A DNA stretch of 64,000 bases from Pseudomonas juntendi. GTDB taxonomy: Bacteria; Pseudomonadota; Gammaproteobacteria; Pseudomonadales; Pseudomonadaceae. Below are positions 8,185-16,694 of the stretch, one piece after another. The notes beneath the pieces were generated by a model. It was given only the letters and a program-made list of their open reading frames with translations, was not told where the DNA came from and ran no database searches. The DNA is taken from assembly GCF_009932375.1 (NCBI RefSeq), contig NZ_BLJG01000078.1:1-64000 (forward strand), given 5' to 3'. Both the position numbers and the translations under genes were made by a program. The stretch's first letter is position 1, and every line of letters begins with the position of its first letter.

Positions 8185-9720
8185 ATGGTGAACATTACAC
8201 AGCTGAAAGCGGCCCTGCCGCGTGAGTTGCTGGCTTCGGTGGTGGTCTTTCTGGTGGCCCTGCCCTTGTGCATGGGCATTGCCATCGCCTCGGGCATGCC
8301 GCCGGCCAAGGGCCTGATTACCGGCATTATCGGCGGGGTCGTGGTCGGCTTCCTCGCCGGTTCGCCGTTGCAAGTCAGTGGTCCGGCGGCGGGCCTTGCG
8401 GTGCTGGTCTTCGAGCTGGTACGCCAGCACGGCATGGCCATGCTCGGGCCGATCCTGCTATTGGCCGGTTTGCTGCAATTGCTGGCCGGGCGCCTGCGCC
8501 TTGGCTGCTGGTTCCGCGTCACCGCGCCGGCGGTGGTCTACGGCATGCTGGCAGGCATTGGCGTGTTGATCGTGCTGTCGCAGGTGCATGTGATGTTCGA
8601 CACCGCACCGCAGCCATCGGGTATGCAGAACCTTGTGCAGTTTCCGGCGACCCTCGCTGCGGCCATGCCGCACGAAAGCGCCGGCGCTGGCTGGATAGCC
8701 GGTGCGCTGGGCCTGGGCACCATCGCCATCATGTGGGGCTGGGAACGTTTGCGGCCGCAGCGCCTGCGCTTTGTGCCAGGCGCCCTGCTGGGTGTGGCGA
8801 GCATGACCATCATCAGCATGTGGTTGGCCTTGCCCGTGAACCGCGTGGAAGTACCGGCTGACTTGTCCGAAGCCATCGACTGGCTCCGCCCCGGTGACTT
8901 GATGCAATTGGCCGACCCTGCCCTGCTCGCCGCCGCCTTTGCCCTGGCATTCATTGCCAGTGCCGAAACCTTGCTGTCCGCGGCTGCGGTCGACCGCATG
9001 CACAGTGGCCAGCGTTCGGACTTCGACCGTGAGCTGTCCGCACAGGGCATTGGCAACATGCTCTGCGGGGTGCTGGGTGCACTGCCGATGACCGGGGTGA
9101 TCGTACGTAGCTCGGCCAACGTGCAGGCAGGTGCGCAAACACGCGCATCGGCCATTTTCCATGGCTTGTGGCTGCTGGCTTTCGTGGTGGCGTTGAGCAG
9201 TGTGCTGCAGCAGATACCGGTAGCCAGCCTGGCAGGTGTGCTGGTGTTCACGGGGATCAAGCTGGTCGACTTCAAGGCGTTCCGTGGGTTGGGCCGTTAT
9301 GGCCGCATGCCGATGTTCACCTATGCGGCGACGGCGCTGGCGATCATCTTTACCGACCTGCTGACTGGCGTGTTGCTCGGCTTTGCCCTGACCTTGCTGA
9401 AGCTGGCATTCAGGGCGGCACGGTTGAAGATCAACCTGGTCGATCTGGCAAAGCCTGGGCACATGGAATTGCGGCTCAGTGGCGCCGCGACCTTCCTCAA
9501 GGTACCGGCATTGACCCAGGTGCTCGATGGCGTGCCGGCGGGCACCACGTTGCATGTGCCACTGGGTAACCTGAGCTATATCGACCACTCGTGCCTTGAA
9601 TTGCTGGAGGACTGGGGGCGCAGCAATGCTGCCAATGGCTCGCGGTTGCTGATCGAACAGCGGCGGTTGAAGCGGCGAATCGAGGGGCGGTTACGGACTA
9701 CGGCGGGTGTGGGGGCCTGA
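8185..9720 (+). CDS. SulP-family anion transporter with STAS domain
   Basis: A 511-residue inner-membrane protein with about 11-12 hydrophobic segments over residues 1-400, starting with a Pro-rich first helix (LVALPLCMGIAIASG), and a C-terminal STAS domain (about 410-505). SulP proteins carry sulfate, bicarbonate or other anions. Here the neighbouring beta-carbonic anhydrase gene makes bicarbonate a reasonable substrate, although annotation pipelines usually call it a sulfate transporter. AAAGGAG precedes the ATG, and an in-frame upstream extension lacks a ribosome site. Confidence 0.9.
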   Translation: MVNITQLKAALPRELLASVVVFLVALPLCMGIAIASGMPPAKGLITGIIGGVVVGFLAGSPLQVSGPAAGLAVLVFELVRQHGMAMLGPILLLAGLLQLLAGRLRLGCWFRVTAPAVVYGMLAGIGVLIVLSQVHVMFDTAPQPSGMQNLVQFPATLAAAMPHESAGAGWIAGALGLGTIAIMWGWERLRPQRLRFVPGALLGVASMTIISMWLALPVNRVEVPADLSEAIDWLRPGDLMQLADPALLAAAFALAFIASAETLLSAAAVDRMHSGQRSDFDRELSAQGIGNMLCGVLGALPMTGVIVRSSANVQAGAQTRASAIFHGLWLLAFVVALSSVLQQIPVASLAGVLVFTGIKLVDFKAFRGLGRYGRMPMFTYAATALAIIFTDLLTGVLLGFALTLLKLAFRAARLKINLVDLAKPGHMELRLSGAATFLKVPALTQVLDGVPAGTTLHVPLGNLSYIDHSCLELLEDWGRSNAANGSRLLIEQRRLKRRIEGRLRTTAGVGA

Positions 9721-9744
9721 GGTTGAAGTTCTGTAGTGCCTGAA

Positions 9745-9780
9745 CTGGCCTTTTCGCGGGTGAACCCGCGAAGAGGCAGG
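9745..9780. repeat. REP-like palindrome
   Basis: The inverted repeat TTCGCGGG-TGAA-CCCGCGAA, flanked by complementary GGCC/GAGGC, lies between the convergent SulP gene and the next reverse gene. It matches the core of the P. putida-type REP element and may act as a bidirectional transcript end. Confidence 0.75.
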
Positions 9781-9790
9781 CACAGGATTA

Positions 9791-10432
9791 TCAGGTCGGC
9801 TGACCCAGCTCGACACCCAGCTGACGCGACAGGCACGGCCAGCGCTTCCACGCTTCACCGGTTGCCGGGCTAGTCAGCGTCTCGCGGTAGGCTTCCACCG
9901 ACTCAGCCGCAAAGCTTGCGTCGTTGAGCATCTCATCCACCGAGTGGTGCACCACTTCATCCAGCTGGTTGGCAAATTCTTCGCCGATCAACTGGTGGGC
10001 AATCAGGTTGGCGACGGTGGTGTCGACCGGGATCAGCGGCTGCTGGAAGTGACGGATGTACAAGTCATTCACCTCCTCCACCAGGCGGTGCGCCAGGTAC
10101 GCCTCATCTAGCAGGCAGTCCAGCCCCACATGCCCGTTCATGACCTCGGGTGGCTGCAGGAAGTAAGCCTCGGCAATTTTCAATACAGGCTTGATCTGCG
10201 ACTCGATGCCGGCCTCGAGGGCGACTTCATGGGCCGCCTCCAGCAGTTCCGGAACCTGTTCGATGTAGGCGCTGACGAAGCGCGCCAAAGTACCCTGTGC
10301 GTCCTGCTCAGGCAGTTGGATCGAGGGGTGCAGGTGGGGCAGTTGCAGCTCGAGACGCTGTTTCAATTGGCCAGTCTGGCCTTCATGTTGATGGGCTTGG
10401 CTTACCTGCTCGCGTACAGCAGCGATGTTCAT
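9791..10432 (-). CDS. Conserved hypothetical protein (PA0104-like)
   Basis: A 213-residue soluble, acidic, largely helical protein without signal peptide or membrane segment. I recognise it only by position, as the conserved Pseudomonas gene between the SulP transporter and coxB (PA0104 in P. aeruginosa by memory). The ATG follows GGAG at six bases; six upstream codons of open frame lack a better site. Leu- and Glu-rich heptads around residues 10-60 could form a short coiled coil. It is divergent from the cytochrome oxidase operon and may share its control region. No function is assigned. Confidence 0.8.
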   Translation of the reverse strand: MNIAAVREQVSQAHQHEGQTGQLKQRLELQLPHLHPSIQLPEQDAQGTLARFVSAYIEQVPELLEAAHEVALEAGIESQIKPVLKIAEAYFLQPPEVMNGHVGLDCLLDEAYLAHRLVEEVNDLYIRHFQQPLIPVDTTVANLIAHQLIGEEFANQLDEVVHHSVDEMLNDASFAAESVEAYRETLTSPATGEAWKRWPCLSRQLGVELGQPT

Positions 10433-10566
10433 GACAACTCCAGGGACATTACGTTTCAAACGGAAGACACTAAATTAGCTCGGTATACGGCATACCTAAG
10501 ACGAATTTGTTATAGATGAGTTCAACTTCTGCGTTACCTGGAATATAGCATGGCCACTATTTGGCC

Positions 10567-10600
10567 ATACCCCCTCAAGCCTGCGGTTTTCAGGGGGTAT
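10567..10600. repeat. Inverted repeat upstream of coxB, possible operator
   Basis: Perfect nine-base arms ATACCCCCT and AGGGGGTAT are separated by 16 bases in the 369-base gap between the PA0104-like gene and coxB. No T-run follows and it lies upstream of the likely cox promoter, so an operator is more likely than a terminator. The rest of the gap holds the candidate -10 element and no convincing ORF. Confidence 0.5.
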
Positions 10601-10654
10601 AGCTGTTTCGTGAAGTTCATTTCATTGCCTTCGTTGCGCGGTATTGGTCGCTGT

Positions 10655-10661
10655 CTATACT
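10655..10661 (+). promoter_or_regulatory. Candidate sigma-S -10 element of the cox operon
   Basis: CTATACT, preceded by TGT, matches the extended -10 favoured by RpoS (CTAYACT). It would start transcripts about 135 bases before coxB. In P. aeruginosa the aa3 oxidase genes are known to be induced in stationary phase through RpoS, which fits. No good -35 hexamer is visible, as is common for such promoters. Confidence 0.5.
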
Positions 10662-10801
10662 CCCGGTGAACGTGATTCGTTGATGAGGCCCGACTGCTTT
10701 TAGCAGGGGCTCGGTCGTTGAAGCCAGGCAGTCTTGACCGCCGTTCCCTCTTGCCGCAGGCCACGCCTCCGGGAAAACAAGAACGAGAAGGGGAACCCGC
10801 A

Positions 10802-11929
10802 ATGATGCGACATCCACCTGTCTGGATGGGCCTGCTGTTGTGGTCGGTTCTGGGTCAGGCCAACGCTGCCTGGACCGTGAACATGCACCCGGGGGCGACG
10901 GAAGTCTCCAACGCCGTCTTCGATCTGCACATGACCATCTTCTGGATCTGCGTGGTCATCGGCATCGTGGTGTTCGGCGCGATGTTCTGGTCCATGGTCA
11001 TCCACCGCCGCTCCACCGGCCAGCAAGCCGCGCATTTCCACGAGCATACCTGGGTGGAAATCCTCTGGACCGTGGTCCCGTTCCTGATCCTTGTGGCCAT
11101 GGCCATACCGGCCACCAAGACCCTGATCGACATCTATGACGCCAGCGAGTCGGATATCGACATCCAGGTCACCGGCTACCAGTGGAAGTGGCATTACAAA
11201 TACCTGGGCCAGGACGTGGAGTTCTTCAGCAACCTGGCCACCCCCGCCGAGCAGATTCACAACCAGGCGCCCAAAGACGAGCACTACCTGCTGGAGGTCG
11301 ACCAACCGCTGGTGTTGCCGGTGGGTGCCAAGGTGCGCTTCCTGGTGACGGCGGCCGATGTGATTCACTCGTGGTGGGTGCCCGCCTTCGCGGTCAAGCG
11401 CGACGCCATTCCCGGCTTCGTCAACGAAGCCTGGACGCGCATCGAGAAGCCAGGCATCTACCGCGGCCAGTGTACCGAGTTGTGCGGCAAGGACCACGGT
11501 TTCATGCCCGTGGTCGTCGAGGTCAAGTCCCAGGCCGACTACGACACCTGGCTTGGCGAGCGCAAGGCAGAGGCGGCCAAGCTCAAGGAGCTGACCAGCA
11601 AGGAATGGACCCTTGACGAGCTGGTGGCGCGCGGCGACAAGGTCTACCACACCACCTGCGTGGCCTGTCACCAGGCCGAAGGCCAGGGCCTGCCGCCGAT
11701 GTTCCCGGCGCTGAAAGGCTCGAAGATCGCTACCGGGCCGAAGGAAGGTCACTTGAGCATCGTTTTCCACGGCAAACCCGGTACCGCCATGGCCGCCTTC
11801 GGCAAGCAACTGTCGGAGGTCGATATCGCTGCCGTGGTGACCTACGAACGCAACGCCTGGGGCAACAACAAGGGCGACATGGTCACGCCGAAGGACGTGC
11901 TGGCGCTGAAGCAGGCAGAAGCCAAGTGA
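10802..11929 (+). CDS. coxB: Cytochrome c oxidase subunit II with fused cytochrome c
   Basis: A 375-residue subunit of a caa3-type terminal oxidase. A signal peptide ending GQANA is followed by two membrane helices (about 40-65 and 85-105) and a periplasmic cupredoxin domain. The CuA ligands His189, Cys224, Cys228, His232 and Met235 are visible (CTELC, DHGFM). A C-terminal heme c domain has Cys286-Val-Ala-Cys289-His290 and a distal methionine in GTAMAAFG. It accepts electrons from periplasmic cytochromes and passes them to subunit I. It is the first gene of the oxidase operon; ATGATG at the start leaves a three-base ambiguity. Confidence 0.96.
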   Translation: MMRHPPVWMGLLLWSVLGQANAAWTVNMHPGATEVSNAVFDLHMTIFWICVVIGIVVFGAMFWSMVIHRRSTGQQAAHFHEHTWVEILWTVVPFLILVAMAIPATKTLIDIYDASESDIDIQVTGYQWKWHYKYLGQDVEFFSNLATPAEQIHNQAPKDEHYLLEVDQPLVLPVGAKVRFLVTAADVIHSWWVPAFAVKRDAIPGFVNEAWTRIEKPGIYRGQCTELCGKDHGFMPVVVEVKSQADYDTWLGERKAEAAKLKELTSKEWTLDELVARGDKVYHTTCVACHQAEGQGLPPMFPALKGSKIATGPKEGHLSIVFHGKPGTAMAAFGKQLSEVDIAAVVTYERNAWGNNKGDMVTPKDVLALKQAEAK

Positions 11930-11972
11930 ACCGGGTTACTCGCGGCAATCAGTGGATTGCAGGAGACAGGAC

Positions 11973-13562
11973 ATGAGTGCAGTGATCGACGACCACGCCC
12001 ACGGCCATGACCATGCGCACGGCCCGGCCAAGGGCCTGATGCGCTGGGTGCTGACCACCAACCACAAGGATATCGGCACCCTGTACCTGTGGTTCGCCTT
12101 CCTCATGTTCCTGTTGGGTGGCTCGTTCGCCATGGTGATCCGCGCCGAGCTGTTCCAGCCGGGGCTGCAGATCGTCGAACCGGCGTTTTTCAACCAGATG
12201 ACCACCATGCACGGGTTGATCATGGTCTTCGGCGCCGTGATGCCGGCCTTCGTCGGCTTGGCCAACTGGATGATCCCGCTGATGATCGGCGCGCCGGACA
12301 TGGCCCTGCCGCGCATGAACAACTTCAGCTTCTGGTTGTTGCCGGCGGCGTTCCTGCTGCTGGTTTCAACCTTGTTCAGCCCCGGTGGCGGGCCGAATTT
12401 CGGCTGGACCTTCTACGCCCCGCTGTCGACGACCTATGCCCCGGCCAGCGTCACCTTCTTCATCTTCGCCATCCACCTGATGGGTGTCAGCTCGATCATG
12501 GGGGCGATCAACGTGATCGCGACCATCCTGAACCTGCGTGCCCCCGGCATGACCTTGATGAAAATGCCACTGTTCGTCTGGACCTGGTTGATCACTGCGT
12601 TCCTGCTGATTGCAGTGATGCCGGTGCTGGCAGGGGTGGTGACCATGATGTTGATGGACATCCACTTCGGCACCAGTTTCTTCAGTGCGGCTGGCGGTGG
12701 TGACCCGGTGCTGTTCCAGCATGTGTTCTGGTTCTTCGGCCACCCCGAGGTGTACATCATGATCCTGCCCGCCTTTGGCGCGGTCAGCTCGATCATCCCG
12801 GCATTCTCGCGCAAGCCCCTGTTTGGCTACACCTCGATGGTGTACGCCACCGGGGCCATCGCCTTCCTGTCGTTCATCGTGTGGGCGCACCACATGTTCG
12901 TGGTCGGTATTCCGGTGGTCGGCGAGCTGTTCTTCATGTACGCCACCATGCTGATTGCGGTGCCCACCGGCGTGAAAGTGTTCAACTGGGTCAGCACCAT
13001 GTGGGAAGGCTCGTTGACCTTCGAAACCCCGATGCTGTTCGCCATCGCCTTCGTCATCCTGTTTACCATCGGCGGCTTCAGTGGGCTGATGCTGGCGATT
13101 GCACCGGCCGACTTCCAGTACCACGACACCTACTTCGTGGTGGCGCACTTCCACTATGTGCTGGTGCCGGGGGCGATCTTTGGCATCTTCGCCTCGGCCT
13201 ACTACTGGCTGCCGAAGTGGACCGGCCACATGTATGACGAAACCCTCGGCAGGCTGCATTTCTGGCTGTCGTTCGTCGGCATGAACCTGGCCTTCTTCCC
13301 CATGCATTTCGTGGGGCTGGCCGGTATGCCGCGGCGCATACCCGACTACAACCTGCAGTTCGCCGATTTCAACATGGTGTCTTCGATCGGCGCGTTCATG
13401 TTCGGTGCCACGCAGATCTTCTTCCTGTTCATCGTCATTAAGTGCATCCGTGGCGGCGCCCCTGCGCCGGCCAAACCCTGGGACGGCGCTGAAGGCCTGG
13501 AGTGGTCCATCCCCTCGCCTGCGCCCTACCACACCTTCCAGACACCGCCGGAAGTGAAGTAG
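11973..13562 (+). CDS. coxA: Cytochrome c oxidase subunit I
   Basis: The 529-residue catalytic subunit of the aa3-type oxidase, with twelve predicted membrane helices. Signature residues include the heme-ligand regions TTNHKDIGT and TTMHGLIMV, the HPEVYI motif with its K-channel side, the CuB pair in WAHHMF, and HDTYFVVAHFHYVL near the C-terminal third. The N-terminus has a His-rich stretch (HAHGHDHAHG). AGGAG precedes the ATG. It reduces O2 to water and pumps protons across the inner membrane. Confidence 0.97.
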   Translation: MSAVIDDHAHGHDHAHGPAKGLMRWVLTTNHKDIGTLYLWFAFLMFLLGGSFAMVIRAELFQPGLQIVEPAFFNQMTTMHGLIMVFGAVMPAFVGLANWMIPLMIGAPDMALPRMNNFSFWLLPAAFLLLVSTLFSPGGGPNFGWTFYAPLSTTYAPASVTFFIFAIHLMGVSSIMGAINVIATILNLRAPGMTLMKMPLFVWTWLITAFLLIAVMPVLAGVVTMMLMDIHFGTSFFSAAGGGDPVLFQHVFWFFGHPEVYIMILPAFGAVSSIIPAFSRKPLFGYTSMVYATGAIAFLSFIVWAHHMFVVGIPVVGELFFMYATMLIAVPTGVKVFNWVSTMWEGSLTFETPMLFAIAFVILFTIGGFSGLMLAIAPADFQYHDTYFVVAHFHYVLVPGAIFGIFASAYYWLPKWTGHMYDETLGRLHFWLSFVGMNLAFFPMHFVGLAGMPRRIPDYNLQFADFNMVSSIGAFMFGATQIFFLFIVIKCIRGGAPAPAKPWDGAEGLEWSIPSPAPYHTFQTPPEVK

Positions 13563-13572
13563 GAGCGCCGCC

Positions 13573-14139
13573 ATGACAGGCCTTTCGCTGAAGCGCCTGG
13601 TAACGCGCCTGCTGATGCTGACGGTGGTGATGTTCGCCTTCGGCTTTGCCCTGGTGCCGATCTACGACGTGATGTGCAAGGCCTTCGGCATCAATGGCAA
13701 GACCGGCGGGCAGTACGAGGGCAGCCAGGTCAGTGACCCCTCGCGGTCGGTCCGGGTGCAGTTCATGTCGACCAACGCCAGCGACATGGTCTGGGACTTC
13801 TACTCCAGCGCCGATCAGCTGGAGGTCCACCCCGGTGCGGTCAACCAGATGATCTTCATTGCCCATAACCCGACCGACCGGCCGATGAGTGCCCAGGCGA
13901 TACCCAGCATCACCCCCGCCGAAGCCGCGGCGTACTTCCACAAGACCGAGTGCTTCTGCTTTACGCAGCAGGTGCTGCAACCCGGCCAACGCATCGAAAT
14001 GCCGGTGCGCTTCATCGTCGACCGCGACCTGCCGGCCAGCGTGAAGCACCTGACGCTGGCCTACACCTTGTTCGACATCACCGCTCGCCACCCGCCGGTC
14101 GCTCAAGTTGCGGCCCAGGCCGTCCAGGGCGCCCGTTAA
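13573..14139 (+). CDS. ctaG: CtaG/Cox11 copper chaperone
   Basis: A 188-residue assembly factor that delivers copper to the CuB site of subunit I. It has one N-terminal membrane helix (about 8-30), a cysteine just outside it (Cys35) and the copper-binding Cys127-Phe-Cys129 in the periplasmic immunoglobulin-like domain. The start lies ten bases after coxA with GGAG upstream, and the order coxB-coxA-ctaG-coxC is standard. Confidence 0.95.
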   Translation: MTGLSLKRLVTRLLMLTVVMFAFGFALVPIYDVMCKAFGINGKTGGQYEGSQVSDPSRSVRVQFMSTNASDMVWDFYSSADQLEVHPGAVNQMIFIAHNPTDRPMSAQAIPSITPAEAAAYFHKTECFCFTQQVLQPGQRIEMPVRFIVDRDLPASVKHLTLAYTLFDITARHPPVAQVAAQAVQGAR

Positions 14140-14155
14140 GGGAAGGAGAACAGCA

Positions 14156-15043
14156 ATGGCAAGTCATGAGCATTACTATGTTCCGGCGCAGAGCAAGTGG
14201 CCGATCATCGCTACCCTCGGCATGTTCATCAGCGTGTTCGGCCTGGGTACCTGGTTCAACGACATGAAGGCCGGGCACCCGGAGTCGCACGGGCCGTTGA
14301 TTTTCTTCGTGGGTGCTCTGTTTCTGGCCTACATGTTGTTCGGCTGGTTCGGGGCGGTGGTCAAGGAAAGCCGTGCAGGGCTATACAGCGCGCAGCTGGA
14401 CCGCTCTTTCCGCTGGGGCATGAGCTGGTTCATCTTCTCGGAAGTGATGTTTTTCCTGGCCTTCTTCGGCGCGCTGTTCTACGTGCGCGTGCTGGCGGGG
14501 CCGTGGCTGGGTGGCGAAGGGGCCAAGGGTGTTGCCCATATGCTCTGGCCCGGCTTCGAGTTCACCTGGCCGCTGTTGCACACGCCGGACCCGAAGCTGT
14601 TCCCGCCGCCCAAGGAAGTGATCGACCCGTGGCACCTGCCGCTGATCAATACCCTGTTGCTGGTCAGCTCCAGCGTGACCATCACCCTGGCCCACCATGC
14701 GTTGCGCCGCGACCACCGCGGGGCGCTGAAAGGCTGGATGGCGCTGACCATCGTGTTGGGCATCAGCTTCATCGCGCTGCAGGCCTTCGAGTACCACGAG
14801 GCCTATACCAAGCTGGGGCTGACGCTGGGCTCGGGCATCTATGGCGCTACGTTCTTCATGCTTACGGGTTTCCACGGCGCGCACGTGACCTTGGGCACGA
14901 TCATCCTCATTGTGATGTTCGTGCGTATTCTGCGTGGCCACTTCAACCCGCAGAAACACTTCGGCTTCGAAGCGGCCAGCTGGTACTGGCACTTCGTGGA
15001 TGTGGTGTGGGTGGGGCTCTTCATCTTTGTGTATGTGCTGTGA
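14156..15043 (+). CDS. coxC: Cytochrome c oxidase subunit III
   Basis: A 295-residue, seven-helix subunit III that stabilises proton pumping in the aa3 oxidase. Family signatures include FNDMKAGHPESHGP, FSEVMFFLAFFGALF, the paired acidic positions in FEYHEAY, and the C-terminal WYWHFVDVVWVGLF. The ATG has AAGGAG upstream and is 16 bases after ctaG. A long hydrophilic insert near residues 120-155 is common in bacterial members. Confidence 0.96.
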   Translation: MASHEHYYVPAQSKWPIIATLGMFISVFGLGTWFNDMKAGHPESHGPLIFFVGALFLAYMLFGWFGAVVKESRAGLYSAQLDRSFRWGMSWFIFSEVMFFLAFFGALFYVRVLAGPWLGGEGAKGVAHMLWPGFEFTWPLLHTPDPKLFPPPKEVIDPWHLPLINTLLLVSSSVTITLAHHALRRDHRGALKGWMALTIVLGISFIALQAFEYHEAYTKLGLTLGSGIYGATFFMLTGFHGAHVTLGTIILIVMFVRILRGHFNPQKHFGFEAASWYWHFVDVVWVGLFIFVYVL

Positions 15044-15051
15044 CTAGCGAA

Positions 15052-15129
15052 CCCTGTGGGAGCGGGCGCGCCCGCGAATGCGCCGGTGCATTCAACATCG
15101 CATTCGCGGGCATGCCCGCTCCCCCAGGG
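15052..15129. repeat. Inverted pair of REP elements
   Basis: CCCTGTGGGAGCGGGCGCGC reads toward a mirror copy ending CATGCCCGCTCCCCCAGGG. The pair separates convergent coxC and the DUF2909 gene and could fold into one large hairpin that ends transcripts from both sides. Confidence 0.82.
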
Positions 15130-15142
15130 CGAGGTGAAAACC

Positions 15143-15346
15143 TCAGAAAGGGGCGTGAGATACGAGCTGACCACTGATGAAGCCCCAGGCGACCAGCCCT
15201 ATGGTCAGCGCCGCCAGGGTCACCCGCACCGTCAGCGCTTTCAGCAGGCGGGTCGAGTTTTCATCATCTTTGACCAGAAACACCAGGCCACTGAACAGAC
15301 TGGCGATCGTGGCCAACAGCATCAGGACAATCGCGGCCTTGAGCAT
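15143..15346 (-). CDS. DUF2909 twin-helix membrane protein
   Basis: A 67-residue protein with two hydrophobic helices (about 3-25 and 40-62) joined by a charged loop VKDDENSTR, the pattern of the twin-transmembrane DUF2909 family found beside cytochrome oxidase genes. It is encoded against the direction of the oxidase operon, between coxC and surf1. Function is unknown; the conserved location suggests a role in oxidase assembly or regulation. The start is 51 bases from the start of the divergent surf1 gene. Confidence 0.85.
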   Translation of the reverse strand: MLKAAIVLMLLATIASLFSGLVFLVKDDENSTRLLKALTVRVTLAALTIGLVAWGFISGQLVSHAPF

Positions 15347-15397
15347 GGCGCTACTCCCGGGAGATGCGGTGATGTGGATAAGTATAGCGAGGCGCCC

Positions 15398-16135
15398 GTG
15401 AGGCCGTTTCGCCCAGGCTGGGTACCCACCTTGGTGGTACTTGCACTGCTACCGGGGCTGATCGCGCTTGGCTGCTGGCAACTCGGCCGGGCCGAGGAAA
15501 AGCGCGCATTGCTGGCCAGCTACGCCGAGCGACGTATCGAAACGCCGCTGGCGACCAGCCAGCTGAATGGCAACGAAGACAACGCCTTGCGCCGCGTGCA
15601 CCTTTATGGCCGCTTCGACGCCGAGCACAGTGTGCTGCTGGACAACCGCATGCGCGACGGTCAGGCCGGTGTCGAATTGCTGCAACCCTTCCACGACCAG
15701 GCCAGCGGCCTGTGGCTGCTGGTCAATCGCGGCTGGCTTCCCTGGCCGGACCGCCGCGTACCGGTGCACTTCGATACCCCCGCCCAGGCCTTGGCCCTCG
15801 ACGCCTCGGTGTATGTGGTACCCGGCAACACATTCCAGCTGCACCCGGACCCCGTCGGCGGCCAGTGGCCGCACCTGTTGACCGCCATCGACGCGGCACA
15901 ACTGTGGGCGCAGCTCGGGCGTGAGGGGTTCGCCCACGAACTGCGCCTGGAACCTGGCCCGGCAAGCTACCGCCTGGGCTGGCCCATCGTGGCCATGGGC
16001 CCGGAAAAACACATGGGTTACGCCGTGCAGTGGTTTGCCCTGGCGATCGCCCTGGTGCTGCTCTACCTCTATTTCGGCTGGCGCCAAAACAAGGAGAAAA
16101 GCCATGGCCACCGCCACTCCACTGGACGTGCCTGA
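15398..16135 (+). CDS. SURF1 family oxidase assembly protein
   Basis: A 245-residue protein with two membrane helices, one near the N-terminus (LVVLALLPGLIALGCWQLGRAEEK) and one at the C-terminus (GYAVQWFALAIALVLLYLYFGW). Both are SURF1 signatures, with a periplasmic domain between. SURF1 helps insert or protect heme a in subunit I. GTG is taken as start because no in-frame ATG lies nearby and GAGG precedes it. The gene overlaps the following SCO-like gene by 32 bases. Confidence 0.9.
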   Translation: MRPFRPGWVPTLVVLALLPGLIALGCWQLGRAEEKRALLASYAERRIETPLATSQLNGNEDNALRRVHLYGRFDAEHSVLLDNRMRDGQAGVELLQPFHDQASGLWLLVNRGWLPWPDRRVPVHFDTPAQALALDASVYVVPGNTFQLHPDPVGGQWPHLLTAIDAAQLWAQLGREGFAHELRLEPGPASYRLGWPIVAMGPEKHMGYAVQWFALAIALVLLYLYFGWRQNKEKSHGHRHSTGRA

Positions 16136-16685
16136 ACGTAGCAAACCCAAAGCCCGCGGGCGTTTGCAGCTGTTGCTGATTCTTCTGGTGGTGCTTGGCC
16201 CGATGGTCCTGGCCACCAGCATGTACAAACTCAACTTCTGGGTGCCGGAGGGCCGCAGTTACCACGGCGCCATGATCGGCAACGGTGAGAGCCGTGCCGA
16301 CCTGGGCGTGGCCGGCGAAGACGGGCGCTGGCAGTTGCTGGTCAGCGCGCCGCAGGCCTGTGCCGAGGAATGCCAGCGGCTGGTGTACCTGGCCCGGCAG
16401 ATCCAGGTCGGCCTGGGCCGTGATGCCAGGCGGGCCAGCCATGCGCTGGCCGCCGCCCAGCCGCTGAGCGCCGACTACCAGGCCCTGCTCGGGCGCGAAT
16501 ACCCGCAATTGCAACGCTACCCGCTGGATGCGCCGCGCTACCTCAAGCAGGTCGGCGAGGTTGCCCCGCAGCTGTGGATCGTCGATCCGCACGGCAACCT
16601 GGTGCTGCGCTACGGCGCCAAGGTCAACGGCAAGCATGTGCTGGATGACCTGCGCCATCTGCTCAAGCTGTCCAATATCGGCTAG
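16104..16685 (+). CDS. SCO-like thioredoxin-fold oxidase assembly protein (PA0111-like)
   Basis: A 193-residue protein with one N-terminal membrane helix (about 20-42) and a periplasmic domain. Cys86-Ala-Glu-Glu-Cys90 follows a beta-strand (WQLLVS), the same layout as the copper-binding CPDIC of the SCO protein at the end of this operon. A later VDPHGNL matches VDHSGNL there, but the copper-ligand His position is Pro and a His follows it. I infer a diverged SCO paralogue, possibly a thiol reductant or copper carrier. It usually stays annotated as hypothetical. AAGGAG precedes the ATG. Confidence 0.82.
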   Translation: MATATPLDVPERSKPKARGRLQLLLILLVVLGPMVLATSMYKLNFWVPEGRSYHGAMIGNGESRADLGVAGEDGRWQLLVSAPQACAEECQRLVYLARQIQVGLGRDARRASHALAAAQPLSADYQALLGREYPQLQRYPLDAPRYLKQVGEVAPQLWIVDPHGNLVLRYGAKVNGKHVLDDLRHLLKLSNIG

Positions 16686-16694
16686 GAGCCTGCC

